NCBI GenBank assembly: GCA_015491865.1
Contig: WFVD01000030.1
Location: forward strand, 1-58,085
Reading direction: 5' to 3'
DNA length: 58,085 nucleotides
Origin: Gammaproteobacteria bacterium
Lineage (GTDB): Bacteria; Pseudomonadota; Gammaproteobacteria; SZUA-140
The notes beneath the pieces are model-generated. The model made no database searches. It saw only the letters and a program-made list of their open reading frames with translations, and was not told where the DNA came from. A program made the translations under genes and the position numbers. This document shows, piece by piece, positions 25,508 through 34,564 of this stretch (the first letter of the stretch is position 1; every line of letters starts with the position of its first letter).

Positions 25508-25548
25508 CCTCTTCCCGCGTTGAGCGCTAATCCAGTTATTGAAGACTT

Positions 25549-26475
25549 ATGTGGTTTAAAAATCTGCAACTCTACCGTTTTACCAGACCTTTTGAATATA
25601 GTGCTGAGACGCTCGAAGCGGCGTTACAGAGTAGACCTGGCCGTCTCTGTGGCCCACATGAAGAGATGAGTCATGGATGGAGTTCACCGATGGGGCGCAA
25701 GGGCGAAATGCTGGTCCATGCGGCCAACGGTTTCCTGATGATCTGCGCGACCAAAGAGGAGAAGATCATTCCGGCTTCTGTGGTGCGGGAACATGTGAAT
25801 GAGCGTGTCGAAAAAATTGAAGAGACCCAGGCGCGCAAGGTGCGTAAAAAAGAGCGCGACAACCTACGTGACGATGTGATGAATGAGCTGTTGCCGCGTG
25901 CGCTGAGTCGTACCCTGCGCACCTTCGCCTATATCGATCCCAAAGAGGGACTGTTGGTGGTGGATAGCGCTTCGGTAGCGAAAGCCGAAGAGTTTACTGC
26001 ACTACTGCGTAAAACCCTTGGTTCACTACCTGTTGTTTCTCCGACCACCAATGAGACGCCGTACGCCGTCCTGACCGAATGGCTCACTAAAAACAATTAC
26101 CCGCCTGAGTTTGGGGTGGAAGATGAGTGTGAACTACGCTCTGCCGATATTGAAGGTAGTGTTGTGCGCTGTAAGCGTCTGGATCTTGCTAGCCCTGAAG
26201 TTAAGCTGCACCTCAAAGAAGGTAAGCTCGTCTCCAAACTGGCGCTTAACTGGCGTGACCGTTTGACCTTTGTGCTGGATGAGAACTTTTCGATCAAACG
26301 GCTGCGGTTTCTTGAGGTTGTGCAGGAGCAGGTTGATGAGGTGGAGGCAGAGGATGCCGCTGCCCGTTTTGATGTCGATTTTTCAATCATGACACTCGAG
26401 CTGTCACTTTTTATCAAACAGCTATTCGAAGCCTTTGGTGGTGAGAATATTGATGCGCTGAAGGATGCTGCGTAA
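25549..26475 (+). CDS. rdgC: Recombination-associated protein RdgC
   Basis: A 308-residue protein that matches RdgC over its full length (family about 300). RdgC is a ring-shaped nucleoid DNA-binding protein that limits RecA-driven strand exchange. Recognisable segments are the start MWFKNLQLYRFTRPFEYS, SHGWSSPMG, LHAANG-like VHAANGFLMICATKEEKIIP, and the basic helix ARKVRKKERDNLRDDVM. It stands alone with its own promoter and faces the GNAT gene convergently. The start follows only a weak ribosome-binding site. Confidence 0.97.
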   Translation: MWFKNLQLYRFTRPFEYSAETLEAALQSRPGRLCGPHEEMSHGWSSPMGRKGEMLVHAANGFLMICATKEEKIIPASVVREHVNERVEKIEETQARKVRKKERDNLRDDVMNELLPRALSRTLRTFAYIDPKEGLLVVDSASVAKAEEFTALLRKTLGSLPVVSPTTNETPYAVLTEWLTKNNYPPEFGVEDECELRSADIEGSVVRCKRLDLASPEVKLHLKEGKLVSKLALNWRDRLTFVLDENFSIKRLRFLEVVQEQVDEVEAEDAAARFDVDFSIMTLELSLFIKQLFEAFGGENIDALKDAA

Positions 26476-26485
26476 GCGCACGTTT

Positions 26486-26522
26486 CACCGCCTGATTTGC
26501 GCTCAACGTGAGTCAGGCAGTG
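26486..26522. terminator. Possible hairpin between convergent rdgC and acetyltransferase genes
   Basis: GCCTGA at 26490-26495 pairs with TCAGGC at 26513-26518, extended by CAC/GTG outside, with an inner CTCA-ACG-TGAG hairpin in the loop. It lies just after the rdgC stop and just beyond the end of the opposing gene. There is no strong T-tract on either strand, so a terminator role is uncertain. Confidence 0.35.
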
Positions 26523-26530
26523 GAAGTACG

Positions 26531-27355
26531 CTATTGTGTTTGCGGTCTATAGTTCTGGCGAATTCGCATCTCAGAAAAGCCGTGCTTAAGAATGCTACTG
26601 TGTGTCTGCTGTGGCCCATCATCAACCGCTTCGCCGCTTTCGGTGACGATATGTTTGCAGCCTGAAGCGCTGGCCTGTTCAATACAGGCCGCCATGATTG
26701 CAGACTGGCTGCCGCTACTGCGATATTCCGGCAGGGAGGCTCTCCAGTCGAGCCAGGCGATCTCATCCTGCACAAACATCGCACCAGTAGCACTCATCGT
26801 GCCGCCATCAAAACTGGCATACAGATGCCAGCGCGGGTCATTAACAAGCGCGGCAATCATCGGTGTAGCCGCATCACTCATGTTAAATGCGTGGCAGACA
26901 ATGTGTGCAAATCTCTCTGCGTTTTCGTTATCGACCTTTTCAACGCGCTGCTCACTTTCAGTTTCAAGACTACCACTCTCGTCGCCAGGCGTTGATGTAT
27001 CTCGAATAAAACGCATCCAGCCCTGGGTTTCAACAAGCCCGGCATTACGAAGCTGTTGCTGGCTTGCCTGGGGCTGGTCTTCTATGTAGAGGTGGAGGAA
27101 ATAGTTTTTGATGCCAAGCACAGAGTAGGTAGCGGCGATTTTCTGAATGGTGCTGGGTTTGATCTCTTTATTACTACAGAGTCCATGTGCGCGGTTAAGC
27201 ATAATACTGGGGTCTGATCTGGCAGTCAGCAGCAGCGCATCATCAATATTAACAATACGAAATCCCAGGGCCTTTTTAGTCGCAGCAGGGCAGTTGCTAA
27301 AGAGGCTGGTTAAGACCTCACGTTCTACCGCCTCTGTTTTTAGTTCCAGTTCCAT
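26531..27355 (-). CDS. GNAT-family N-acetyltransferase
   Basis: A 274-residue cytoplasmic protein. The C-terminal half carries GNAT-like features: a core strand with acidic and aromatic residues (AMFVQDEIAWLDWRASLPEY), the acetyl-CoA loop region YRSSGSQSAIMAACIEQA, and a final strand with GFSEMRIRQNY. The N-terminal half is more divergent and may be a second, degenerate GNAT fold. The substrate cannot be told. It lies 15 bases downstream of the YchJ-like gene on the same strand, so they are probably co-transcribed. Confidence 0.75.
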   Translation of the reverse strand: MELELKTEAVEREVLTSLFSNCPAATKKALGFRIVNIDDALLLTARSDPSIMLNRAHGLCSNKEIKPSTIQKIAATYSVLGIKNYFLHLYIEDQPQASQQQLRNAGLVETQGWMRFIRDTSTPGDESGSLETESEQRVEKVDNENAERFAHIVCHAFNMSDAATPMIAALVNDPRWHLYASFDGGTMSATGAMFVQDEIAWLDWRASLPEYRSSGSQSAIMAACIEQASASGCKHIVTESGEAVDDGPQQTHSSILKHGFSEMRIRQNYRPQTQ

Positions 27356-27370
27356 TGCTTAGTCCCAGTT

Positions 27371-27838
27371 TCATGCCTGTTTCCCGCAGCAGCGTTTAAA
27401 TTTTTTTCCGCTGTGGCAAGGGCAGGCGCTGTTCTGACTCGGTTGCGAGATTGTACCATCGACATAGTACCAGCGTCCCTCTTCTTTAATAAAGCGGCTT
27501 GTTTCGTGAATCACGGCTACCGTATTACCAGCGCTGTAACGTGCGATGAATTCGACGACTCCGCTCGCCTTATCTGCATCCTCTCTGGTGCTGCATATTG
27601 TTAGCCCCAGCCATTTGCACTGTTCCGTCTGTGATAGATCAAGGCTGGATGGTCGTGTGGTTGGGTGCCAGGTTTTGAGCAGATAGCGGCTGTTGTTAAC
27701 GGTGTAGGCGCTATAGCGGGAGCGCATCAGTTCTTCTACGCTGGATGGCGCTGAATCATTTTCAAAGTAGTGGCCGCAGCAGTGAGTAAACAAGCGGTCA
27801 CTACCGCAGGGACAGTTTGTGAGGGGTGGGGTTCGCAT
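27371..27838 (-). CDS. ychJ: YchJ-like SEC-C motif protein
   Basis: 155 residues from the ATG at 27838; a longer frame reaches 27904 but its extra N-terminus is not typical of the family and would run into the divergent promoter of yheS. Two cysteine-rich SEC-C type zinc motifs frame the protein: NCPCGSDRLFTHCCG near the start and CPCHSGKKFKRCCG at the end. The middle part (LMRSRYSAYTVNNSRYLLKT, WHPTTRP) is the UPF0225/YchJ core, an NTF2-like fold. Its biochemical role is unknown. Confidence 0.92.
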   Translation of the reverse strand: MRTPPLTNCPCGSDRLFTHCCGHYFENDSAPSSVEELMRSRYSAYTVNNSRYLLKTWHPTTRPSSLDLSQTEQCKWLGLTICSTREDADKASGVVEFIARYSAGNTVAVIHETSRFIKEEGRWYYVDGTISQPSQNSACPCHSGKKFKRCCGKQA

Positions 27839-27891
27839 GGGGGAAATGTAGCGCGTTAAGGTGGTTGCCGTAAAGACAGTACTGTTAGCAG

Positions 27892-27921
27892 CTGCCGCCG
27901 GCAACCCTGCCGTGCTAAAAT
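27892..27921 (+). promoter_or_regulatory. Possible promoter giving a leaderless yheS mRNA
   Basis: CTGCCG at 27892-27897, 18-base spacer and TAAAAT at 27916-27921. Transcription would begin at or within a base or two of the yheS ATG (27928), leaving no room for a ribosome-binding site, and none is visible upstream. The -35 is weak. Confidence 0.45.
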
Positions 27922-27927
27922 CCGCGC

Positions 27928-29832
27928 ATGATAAATTTTACCGATGTCGCGCTGCGTCGCGGCGGCAGGCTGCTATTTGAAAAGGTTTCATTCACCATTC
28001 ATCAGGGGCAGCGCGTCGGTGTGACCGGGGTCAATGGCTGCGGCAAATCGAGTCTTTTTGCGATGATCCGAGGCCAGCTGCACAGCGATGCGGGTGAGTT
28101 GACCCTGCCGCCCAATCAGGTGATTGCACATGTGGCGCAGGAGACCCCCGCGCTGAACCGCTCCGCGATTGACTATGCGATTGATGGCGATGTTGAACTG
28201 CGTACCATCGAAGCCGAACTGCTTGAGGCGGAGCAGCGGGATGACGGCAATCGTCAGGCGCAGTTGCATGCCAGACTGGAGTCAGTCGATGGCTACACCA
28301 GCCGTAGCCGTGCGGCACGGCTGCTACACGGGCTCGGTTTTACCACAGCGCAAGAAGATGCGCCGGTAGAGCGCTTCTCGGGCGGCTGGCGCATGCGCCT
28401 CAATCTGGCGCAGGCGTTGATGTGTCGCTCCGATATTCTGCTGCTTGATGAGCCGACCAACCACCTCGATCTTGATGCAGTGATGTGGCTGCAGGCGTGG
28501 CTGAGTCAATATCAGGGGACCTTGTTACTGATTTCGCATGACCGCGATTTTCTTGATGATGTCACCACCCATATAGCCCATGTCGAGCAGGGCGGTATTG
28601 AACTCTACAGCGGTAATTACAGTGCATTTGAAAAGCGCCGCGCAGAGCGGCTGGCGCAGCAGCAGTCAGCCTATCTTAAGCAGCAGGAGGAGATCGCCCA
28701 TATTCACAGTTTTGTGACGCGCTTTAAGGCGAAGGCGAGCAAGGCGAAGCAGGCGCAGAGTCGTTTGAAGACACTGGAGCGGATGGAGATGATTAGTGCT
28801 GCACATATCGATTCACCTTTTCATTTCTCATTCCTCAAGCCTGAAAAATTGCCCCATATGCTGTTGCAGATGCGTGATGCCACAATAGGTTACGGCGATA
28901 AGAGGATCCTCGCTGGTGTGAAGCTTGAGCTGGTCAGTGGCGACCGCGTAGGGCTGCTCGGTGCCAACGGCGCAGGTAAATCGACACTGATTAAAGTGCT
29001 GGCCAATGCACTGGAGCCGACCTGTGGCGATTTCACCCGGGCGCAGGATCTGCGTATCGGCTATTTTGCGCAGCACCAACTGGAGCAGCTGCACCTTGAT
29101 GAAAGCCCACTGGAACATCTGTTGCGACTCGATCCTCGCGCACGTGAACAGGTGCTGCGTGATTTTCTCGGTGGCTTTGCTTTTCATGGCGACAAAGTAA
29201 CAGACCCTGTTAAACCGTTTTCGGGTGGAGAGAAGGCGCGGCTGGTACTGGCGATGCTGGTCTACCAGCGGCCTAATCTGCTGCTGCTGGATGAGCCTAC
29301 GAATCACCTGGATCTGGAGATGCGCCACGCCTTGAGCGTTGCACTGCAGGGGTTCGAAGGAGCGCTGGTGGTGATCTCGCACGATCGTCACATGCTGCGT
29401 AGCGTGACCGACCGCTGGTTGTGGGTCGATGGTGGTTGTGTCACCCCGTTTGATGGTGATCTTGAAAGCTATCGCCAGCAGATGATTGCGCGGCGTGATG
29501 CGAATGAGGCAGCCACAGTGAGTTCAGCTGACATGGCCGGTGAAAAGCGCCCAGTGACACGCAAGGCGCGCCGTCAGCAGGAGGCAGAAGAGCGCCGCGC
29601 TTTAAAACCGCTGCAAAACCGCCTGAAGAAACTGGAGCAGCAGCTAGAACGGCTCAACGGTAAAAAAGAGGAGATAGAGGCGCTGCTGGCAGAGAGTGCG
29701 ATCTACAGTGATGCTGAAAAAGGGCGCCTGAAAGAGCTATTGGCGGCGCAGGCATCGCTGAGCGCCGAGCTGGATGAGGTGGAAGAGGCGTGGATGGCCG
29801 TTTCTGAGTCGCTGGAAGCGCAAGGCCTCTGA
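27928..29832 (+). CDS. yheS: ABC-F ATPase YheS
   Basis: A 634-residue soluble protein with two ATP-binding cassettes and no membrane domain, the ABC-F layout; these proteins act on the ribosome. Walker A sites are GVNGCGKSS (about residue 35) and GANGAGKST (about 350); signatures are FSGGWRMRLNLA and FSGGEKARLVLA; both Walker B sites read [12 protein letters not shown]. The linker is the charged arm of the family and the C-terminal tail is a coiled coil (KLEQQLERLNGKKEEIEALL). The N-terminal region, with a QETPAL segment, resembles E. coli YheS closely. It is divergent from ychJ. Confidence 0.95.
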   Translation: MINFTDVALRRGGRLLFEKVSFTIHQGQRVGVTGVNGCGKSSLFAMIRGQLHSDAGELTLPPNQVIAHVAQETPALNRSAIDYAIDGDVELRTIEAELLEAEQRDDGNRQAQLHARLESVDGYTSRSRAARLLHGLGFTTAQEDAPVERFSGGWRMRLNLAQALMCRSDILLLDEPTNHLDLDAVMWLQAWLSQYQGTLLLISHDRDFLDDVTTHIAHVEQGGIELYSGNYSAFEKRRAERLAQQQSAYLKQQEEIAHIHSFVTRFKAKASKAKQAQSRLKTLERMEMISAAHIDSPFHFSFLKPEKLPHMLLQMRDATIGYGDKRILAGVKLELVSGDRVGLLGANGAGKSTLIKVLANALEPTCGDFTRAQDLRIGYFAQHQLEQLHLDESPLEHLLRLDPRAREQVLRDFLGGFAFHGDKVTDPVKPFSGGEKARLVLAMLVYQRPNLLLLDEPTNHLDLEMRHALSVALQGFEGALVVISHDRHMLRSVTDRWLWVDGGCVTPFDGDLESYRQQMIARRDANEAATVSSADMAGEKRPVTRKARRQQEAEERRALKPLQNRLKKLEQQLERLNGKKEEIEALLAESAIYSDAEKGRLKELLAAQASLSAELDEVEEAWMAVSESLEAQGL

Positions 29833-29836
29833 ACGA

Positions 29837-29876
29837 ATGGGTGAAAGTGGAAACACCCATCAAGCCGCGCTTTTTT
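29837..29876 (+). terminator. Possible terminator after yheS
   Basis: ATGGGTG at 29837-29843 pairs with CACCCAT at 29854-29860; a T-tract follows at 29871-29876 after a small AAGC-CGC-GCTT hairpin at 29862-29872. The T-tract directly follows only the small hairpin, so strength is uncertain. Confidence 0.4.
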
Positions 29877-29930
29877 GCTAGAATGTGGCAATTTCAAATG
29901 ACTGGCACTATTTCGAGGCGCGCTTAAATC

Positions 29931-30269
29931 ATGTCTGAGCAGATCAATCTTGAGGCGATCAAAGCACTCAAAGAGAAGTACGAGAGCATTATGGTCACCA
30001 TCGGTATTTCGCTGGGAATGGCGTTAATGCTCTCTTTTTTTATGTATGCGCAGTTTATCGATCGCATGCCACCGATTTTTATCCAGGTGTGGCTGCTGGT
30101 TGTTGGCCTGATGATCGCAGCGCTCTGTTATATCAAACGTCTCTCCTTCAAATGGCTAACGCTACGTCACGGTCAGCGTGCCGCTTTTAAGCCGTTGCTT
30201 GCCAGGCTGTCGGTTGCCGATCTGGAAAAGGAAGCTAAAAATCTGCTGGATGAAAAATTCCCATCTTAG
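29931..30269 (+). CDS. Small two-helix membrane protein of unknown function
   Basis: 112 residues: a charged N-terminus (MSEQINLEAIKALKEKYES), a transmembrane helix at about residues 21-42 (VTIGISLGMALMLSFFMYAQ), a second at about 50-67 (FIQVWLLVVGLMIAALCYI), then a basic cytoplasmic tail with a short amphipathic helix. Both ends should face the cytoplasm. No family recognised. It lies between yheS and the convergent YgjP-like gene. Confidence 0.7.
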   Translation: MSEQINLEAIKALKEKYESIMVTIGISLGMALMLSFFMYAQFIDRMPPIFIQVWLLVVGLMIAALCYIKRLSFKWLTLRHGQRAAFKPLLARLSVADLEKEAKNLLDEKFPS

Positions 30270-30318
30270 CCTTAAACATAGAGACCTTTGCGCGGAAACT
30301 ATTTCTCGAGCAGGGCTT

Positions 30319-31029
30319 TCAGAGCGGCAATGCCCAGCGCGGTAGTTGCCTTATCCCGTCGTTAAGTATCGCTTCATGTTGCTGATAATCTGGCATGTAC
30401 TCTGCGACCATGCGCCAGTAACGGGGGGAGTGGTTCATCTCTTTTGTGTGGCATAACTCATGAATAAAGAGATAACGAACGGTTCCGGGCGGCATAAAAA
30501 GCAGCGCACGGTTGATGCTGATCGTGCCGCTCGATGAGCAGCTCCCCCAGCGGGTTTTCTGGGCGCGAATGACAGCGCGGGTGAAGGGGAGTCCGAGTTC
30601 ATCACTAACGTTGTGTAGCCACGGGGTCAGCACTTCAACCGCACACCGTGTTAACCAGCGCAGCAGCGCCTCTCTTGCCCCTTCATCATTCTGACTATAG
30701 ACATTTAAAACGCCTTCGACTGCTGCCACGCGGCTGCGCTTTCCTTCGAGATATTCCAGTTGCCACTGTTCACCTGTGGCGGCCAGGTGGAGCGTGCCGG
30801 GGAGCTGCTCTTCAGGGGGATAAAGCGCTGCCATCTGCTGCTGCCTCTCTCTGATCCAGTGTTGATGTTCGGCGACAAACGGTGCTACATGGCGGGGGCT
30901 AATGCGTCTGGGGAGTATCACTTCAACCTCACCAAGAGGGGAGACTTTTAGCTGCATCCGCCTGGCACGCTGGCTGATACGGATCTGGTAGGGCGGCAGG
31001 CTGCCCGGACTCTCTTCAACGTCGCTCAT
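30319..31029 (-). CDS. YgjP-like zinc metallopeptidase (M48/DUF45 family)
   Basis: A 236-residue cytoplasmic protein. The zinc motif appears as HELCHTKEMNHSPRYW (the HELxH pattern with the downstream NHSPxFW-type signature), and the conserved segment TRWGSCSSSGTISINRALLF is typical of YgjP/SprT-like DUF45 peptidases. Its substrates are unknown. It is separated from the ybiT stop by about 95 bases and probably lies in the same minus-strand transcription direction as ybiT. Confidence 0.92.
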   Translation of the reverse strand: MSDVEESPGSLPPYQIRISQRARRMQLKVSPLGEVEVILPRRISPRHVAPFVAEHQHWIRERQQQMAALYPPEEQLPGTLHLAATGEQWQLEYLEGKRSRVAAVEGVLNVYSQNDEGAREALLRWLTRCAVEVLTPWLHNVSDELGLPFTRAVIRAQKTRWGSCSSSGTISINRALLFMPPGTVRYLFIHELCHTKEMNHSPRYWRMVAEYMPDYQQHEAILNDGIRQLPRWALPL

Positions 31030-31123
31030 AGTGCTCTATTGTCAACGAGAAGAGGGGGGTGTCAATGGTTAATCTTAATTCACAGTGAAGTGAGTTGAGT
31101 CAGGCAGGTTGGTCAGGTCCGAG

Positions 31124-32740
31124 CTAGCTTGCCGCTTTCTGTGCGGCTTCTTCTATCCCCTGACTACGCAGGTATTCATCATAAGTGCCGTGATAATCAA
31201 CCAGCCCTTCAAGTGTTAGCTCGATGATACGGGTCGCCAGTGATGAGACAAATTCACGATCATGGCTAACGAAGAAGAGTGTGCCGGGGTAGTTCTCCAG
31301 TGCCAGATTCAGTGCTTCGATCGATTCCATATCAAGGTGATTGGTTGGCTCATCCATTAACATGATATTGGGTTTCTGCTGCATCAGCTTACCAAACAGC
31401 ATACGTCCCTGTTCTCCACCGGAGATCACCTTAACAGATTTGTTAATCTCATCGCGTGAGAAGAGCAGCCGTCCAAGAGTGCCGCGAATAACCTGCTCGT
31501 CATCACCCGCCTGTCCCCAGCGACTCATCCAGTCGAACAGGTTCATCTCTTCTTTAAAGTCATCGGCATGGTCCTGTGAAAAATAGCCGAGGTTGGCATT
31601 TTCCGACCATTTAACCTCACCACTGTCCGGTTCAAGATCACCAGCAAGGCTGCGTAGCAAGGTTGTTTTACCAATACCGTTGGGGCCGATAATGGCGATG
31701 CGTTCACCCACTTCTACCATCATGTTCAGGTTCTCAAACAGCGGGGTGCCATCAAACCCTTTGCCAAGGTTGCTCACTTCAAGTGCGAGGCGGTGCAGTT
31801 TTTTATCCTGATCAAAGCGGATGAAAGGGCTGATACGGCTCGATGGCTTGATCTCATCAAGTTTGATTTTTTCAATCTGTTTAGCACGAGAGGTCGCCTG
31901 TTTTGCCTTTGATGCGTTGGCCGAGAAACGGCTGACAAAGGTCTGTAGCTCAGCGATCTGCGCCTTCTTCTTTGCGTTGTCGGCGAGCTGCCTTTCGCGC
32001 ACCTGCGTTGAGGCGGTCATGTATTCATCGTAATTACCCGGATAGACGCGAAGCTCGCCATAGTCGAGGTCGGCCATATGGGTGCAGACGCTATTTAGAA
32101 AGTGACGATCATGCGAAATGATAATCATGGTGCTGTTTCGTTGGTTAAGGATATCTTCCAGCCAGCGAATAGTGTTGATATCGAGGTTATTGGTCGGTTC
32201 ATCGAGCAGCATGATATCGGGGTCAGCGAAAAGTGCCTGCGCCAGTAATACTCGCAGTTTCCAGCCAGGGGCGACAGCACTCATCAGCCCAGAATGTTGC
32301 TCCAGTGGAATTTCAAGGCCGAGTAGTAGCTCGCCAGCACGAGATTCAGCGGTATAGCCATCCAGTTCGCCAAATTCAACTTCCAGCTCTGCAACCTTCA
32401 TCCCCTCTTTTTCAGACATCTCTGGAAGACTATATATGCGGTCGCGCTCCTGTTTGACTGCCCACAATTCTGCATGCCCCATGATGACGGTGTCGATGAC
32501 GCTATACTCTTCAAAGGCGAACTGATCCTGGCCCAGTTTGCCGACACGTTCATTTGCATCGATCACAACGTTACCGGCAGTTGGTTCAAGCTCGCCGCCA
32601 AGAATCTTCATGAGGGTTGATTTGCCGCAGCCATTGGCACCGATCAGGCCGTAGCGATGCCCCCCCCCAAATTTGACGGAGATATCTTCAAAAAGCGGTT
32701 TGGCACCAAATTGCATTGTGATATTGGCAGTGGTTAGCAC
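31124..32740 (-). CDS. ybiT: ABC-F ATPase YbiT
   Basis: A 538-residue ABC-F protein that matches E. coli YbiT end to end. Walker A sites are GANGCGKST and GPNGIGKTT; Walker B sites [11 protein letters not shown] and [11 protein letters not shown]; signature regions [16 protein letters not shown] and [15 protein letters not shown]. The interdomain arm with [20 protein letters not shown] is characteristic. ABC-F proteins bind the ribosomal E site and tune translation. A run of eight G (minus strand) codes the glycines of KFGGGHRYG; the frame is intact. It lies 54 bases downstream of rhlE. Confidence 0.97.
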   Translation of the reverse strand: MLTTANITMQFGAKPLFEDISVKFGGGHRYGLIGANGCGKSTLMKILGGELEPTAGNVVIDANERVGKLGQDQFAFEEYSVIDTVIMGHAELWAVKQERDRIYSLPEMSEKEGMKVAELEVEFGELDGYTAESRAGELLLGLEIPLEQHSGLMSAVAPGWKLRVLLAQALFADPDIMLLDEPTNNLDINTIRWLEDILNQRNSTMIIISHDRHFLNSVCTHMADLDYGELRVYPGNYDEYMTASTQVRERQLADNAKKKAQIAELQTFVSRFSANASKAKQATSRAKQIEKIKLDEIKPSSRISPFIRFDQDKKLHRLALEVSNLGKGFDGTPLFENLNMMVEVGERIAIIGPNGIGKTTLLRSLAGDLEPDSGEVKWSENANLGYFSQDHADDFKEEMNLFDWMSRWGQAGDDEQVIRGTLGRLLFSRDEINKSVKVISGGEQGRMLFGKLMQQKPNIMLMDEPTNHLDMESIEALNLALENYPGTLFFVSHDREFVSSLATRIIELTLEGLVDYHGTYDEYLRSQGIEEAAQKAAS

Positions 32741-32794
32741 GGGCGTCGTTCCTGAGAGTTAGTGATCAATAGAGTCAAATAGCTGGGGCGAAAA

Positions 32795-34312
32795 CTAGCC
32801 GCCAAAAAGCGATGCGACTTCACGCGGCTTTTTATTGCTACCTTTATTGCGCCCCTGTCCCTGGCGTCTGGCCTGTTTCGGTTTGCTGGGTTTGTAATGA
32901 ATGCTATTGCCGTTTACCTCAGTTGTTGTGCGTGGCAGATCGACCTGAAGCCCCATGCCGTCACTCGCCTGATGCATGTGGGCTTCCTGGCTAGATGGGC
33001 TTTGCTGGCTGCTTTTGTTCCTGTTGCTGCTGCGGCCTCGTTGAGGCTGTTTACGTTGCGGCGTGCTACTGCGTTGTGTTCGCGCCTGGTTCGATGGGCG
33101 TCTGCCTTGCTGTTTTCTACCACTGGCATTATTGCGCCCGTTAGGGATCGCTTCAGCCTTGATCGTTGGGTCTGGGGCAAATCCCTCGATGATCTCTTTT
33201 TTAATTTCACGATTGATGAGTCGCTCAATGCCACTGAGTAGTTTAAGCTCGTCGACGCAGACCAGCGAGATTGCCTCGCCCTCGTTGCCGGCGCGTCCAG
33301 TACGGCCGATACGATGCACGTAATCTTCCGCAACATTGGGCAACTCAAAGTTAATCACATGGGGCAGTTGATCGATATCGAGGCCACGCGCGGCGATATC
33401 GGTGGCGACCAGGACGCGAATATCATTTGTTTTAAAGGACTTTAGTGCTTTGGTTCGTTGTGCCTGGCTCTTGTTGCCGTGAATGGCAGCGGCAGTAATG
33501 CCGCTCTGTTCCAGCTGTTTGCTCAGGCGGTTAGCACTATGTTTTGTACGAGTGAAGACCAGCACCTGTTTCCACTCGCCTCTATCGATGAGGTGGGTGA
33601 GCAGTTCGCGTTTACGTGCGCGGTCTACCGGGTGTACCAGCTGAGAGACGGTTTCTGTTGCGGTATTTTGACGCGCCACTTCAATCAATGTCGGGTCGTT
33701 TAATAGCTGTTGCGCCAGCTGTTTGATCTCATTCGAGTAGGTGGCAGAGAAGAGCAGGTTCTGGCGTGTGCTGGGTAGTTTTGCCAGAATCTTTTTTATA
33801 TCGTTGATGAAACCCATATCGAGCATGCGGTCGGCCTCATCCAGCACCAGGATTTCAATCTGCGACAGGTCTACTGTTTTCTGGGTTGCATGGTCTAGCA
33901 GGCGGCCGGGGGTTGCGACGATGATATCGACCCCCTGGCGGAGTTTATCGATCTGAGGTTTGATGTTGACCCCACCAAATACTACCGTCGATTTGAGTGC
34001 CAGATGTTTGCCGTAATTCTGCGTACTCTCCGCAACCTGCGCGGCAAGTTCTCGGGTTGGGGTTAGCACCAGCGCGCGTACCGCGCGTTTGCGTTTAGCG
34101 GTTGTTTCAGCCCCTGATTCAGATAAACGTTGCAACATCGGCAGGGTAAAGGCGGCTGTTTTGCCGGTGCCAGTCTGTGCGCCGGCAAGAATATCACCGC
34201 CTTTTAGAATGGCAGGAATGGCCTGAGACTGTACCGGTGTTGGGGTGGTGTAGCCCTGTGTTTCGATTGCACGAAGTAATTCAGCCTTCAGGCCGAGTGT
34301 GTTAAACGACAT
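32795..34312 (-). CDS. rhlE: DEAD-box ATP-dependent RNA helicase RhlE
   Basis: A 505-residue helicase. The motifs run in order: F and Q motif ([17 protein letters not shown]), Walker [60 protein letters not shown] and [10 protein letters not shown]. The C-terminal 125 residues are a basic, glutamine and serine-rich tail ([18 protein letters not shown]), as in RhlE of Pseudomonas, for RNA binding. It remodels RNA in ribosome assembly and mRNA decay. A likely promoter lies about 190 bases upstream, giving a long leader. AGGAG precedes the ATG at a long 12-base spacing. Confidence 0.96.
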   Translation of the reverse strand: MSFNTLGLKAELLRAIETQGYTTPTPVQSQAIPAILKGGDILAGAQTGTGKTAAFTLPMLQRLSESGAETTAKRKRAVRALVLTPTRELAAQVAESTQNYGKHLALKSTVVFGGVNIKPQIDKLRQGVDIIVATPGRLLDHATQKTVDLSQIEILVLDEADRMLDMGFINDIKKILAKLPSTRQNLLFSATYSNEIKQLAQQLLNDPTLIEVARQNTATETVSQLVHPVDRARKRELLTHLIDRGEWKQVLVFTRTKHSANRLSKQLEQSGITAAAIHGNKSQAQRTKALKSFKTNDIRVLVATDIAARGLDIDQLPHVINFELPNVAEDYVHRIGRTGRAGNEGEAISLVCVDELKLLSGIERLINREIKKEIIEGFAPDPTIKAEAIPNGRNNASGRKQQGRRPSNQARTQRSSTPQRKQPQRGRSSNRNKSSQQSPSSQEAHMHQASDGMGLQVDLPRTTTEVNGNSIHYKPSKPKQARRQGQGRNKGSNKKPREVASLFGG

Positions 34313-34503
34313 CTATTTAATATGCTCCTAAAGCGCGCCTACCAAAGTGTTTCACCTGGTGTAGTCTGAGGCGGGGTGATCTGATTATTCAGTTCGGGGT
34401 GCGCTGCGATCCAGCTCCGGGAGCAGTTGCAGTGCTGTTATCTGTTTACGGCTAATGTTTAGCAGAGGGCGTTATGACCACAGTCACCCAGATAAGTGGC
34501 CCG

Positions 34504-34533
34504 ATTATACAGGGATTCACCGGGAAATCGCAA
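34504..34533 (-). promoter_or_regulatory. Sigma-70 promoter of rhlE (long leader)
   Basis: Read on the minus strand: TTGCGA (34533-34528), 18-base spacer, TATAAT (34509-34504), preceded by TG (extended -10 character). Transcription would start near 34497, leaving a 5' leader of about 185 bases before the rhlE ATG at 34312. It lies just past the rmuC stop codon. Confidence 0.6.
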
Positions 34534-34564
34534 ATTGACCGCTTTCCTGTCGATAGCAGTCGGT

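Noticed and set aside
32658-32670. Run of eight C considered as a frameshift in ybiT
   Set aside because: The frame continues correctly through [13 protein letters not shown] and matches the family across the run.
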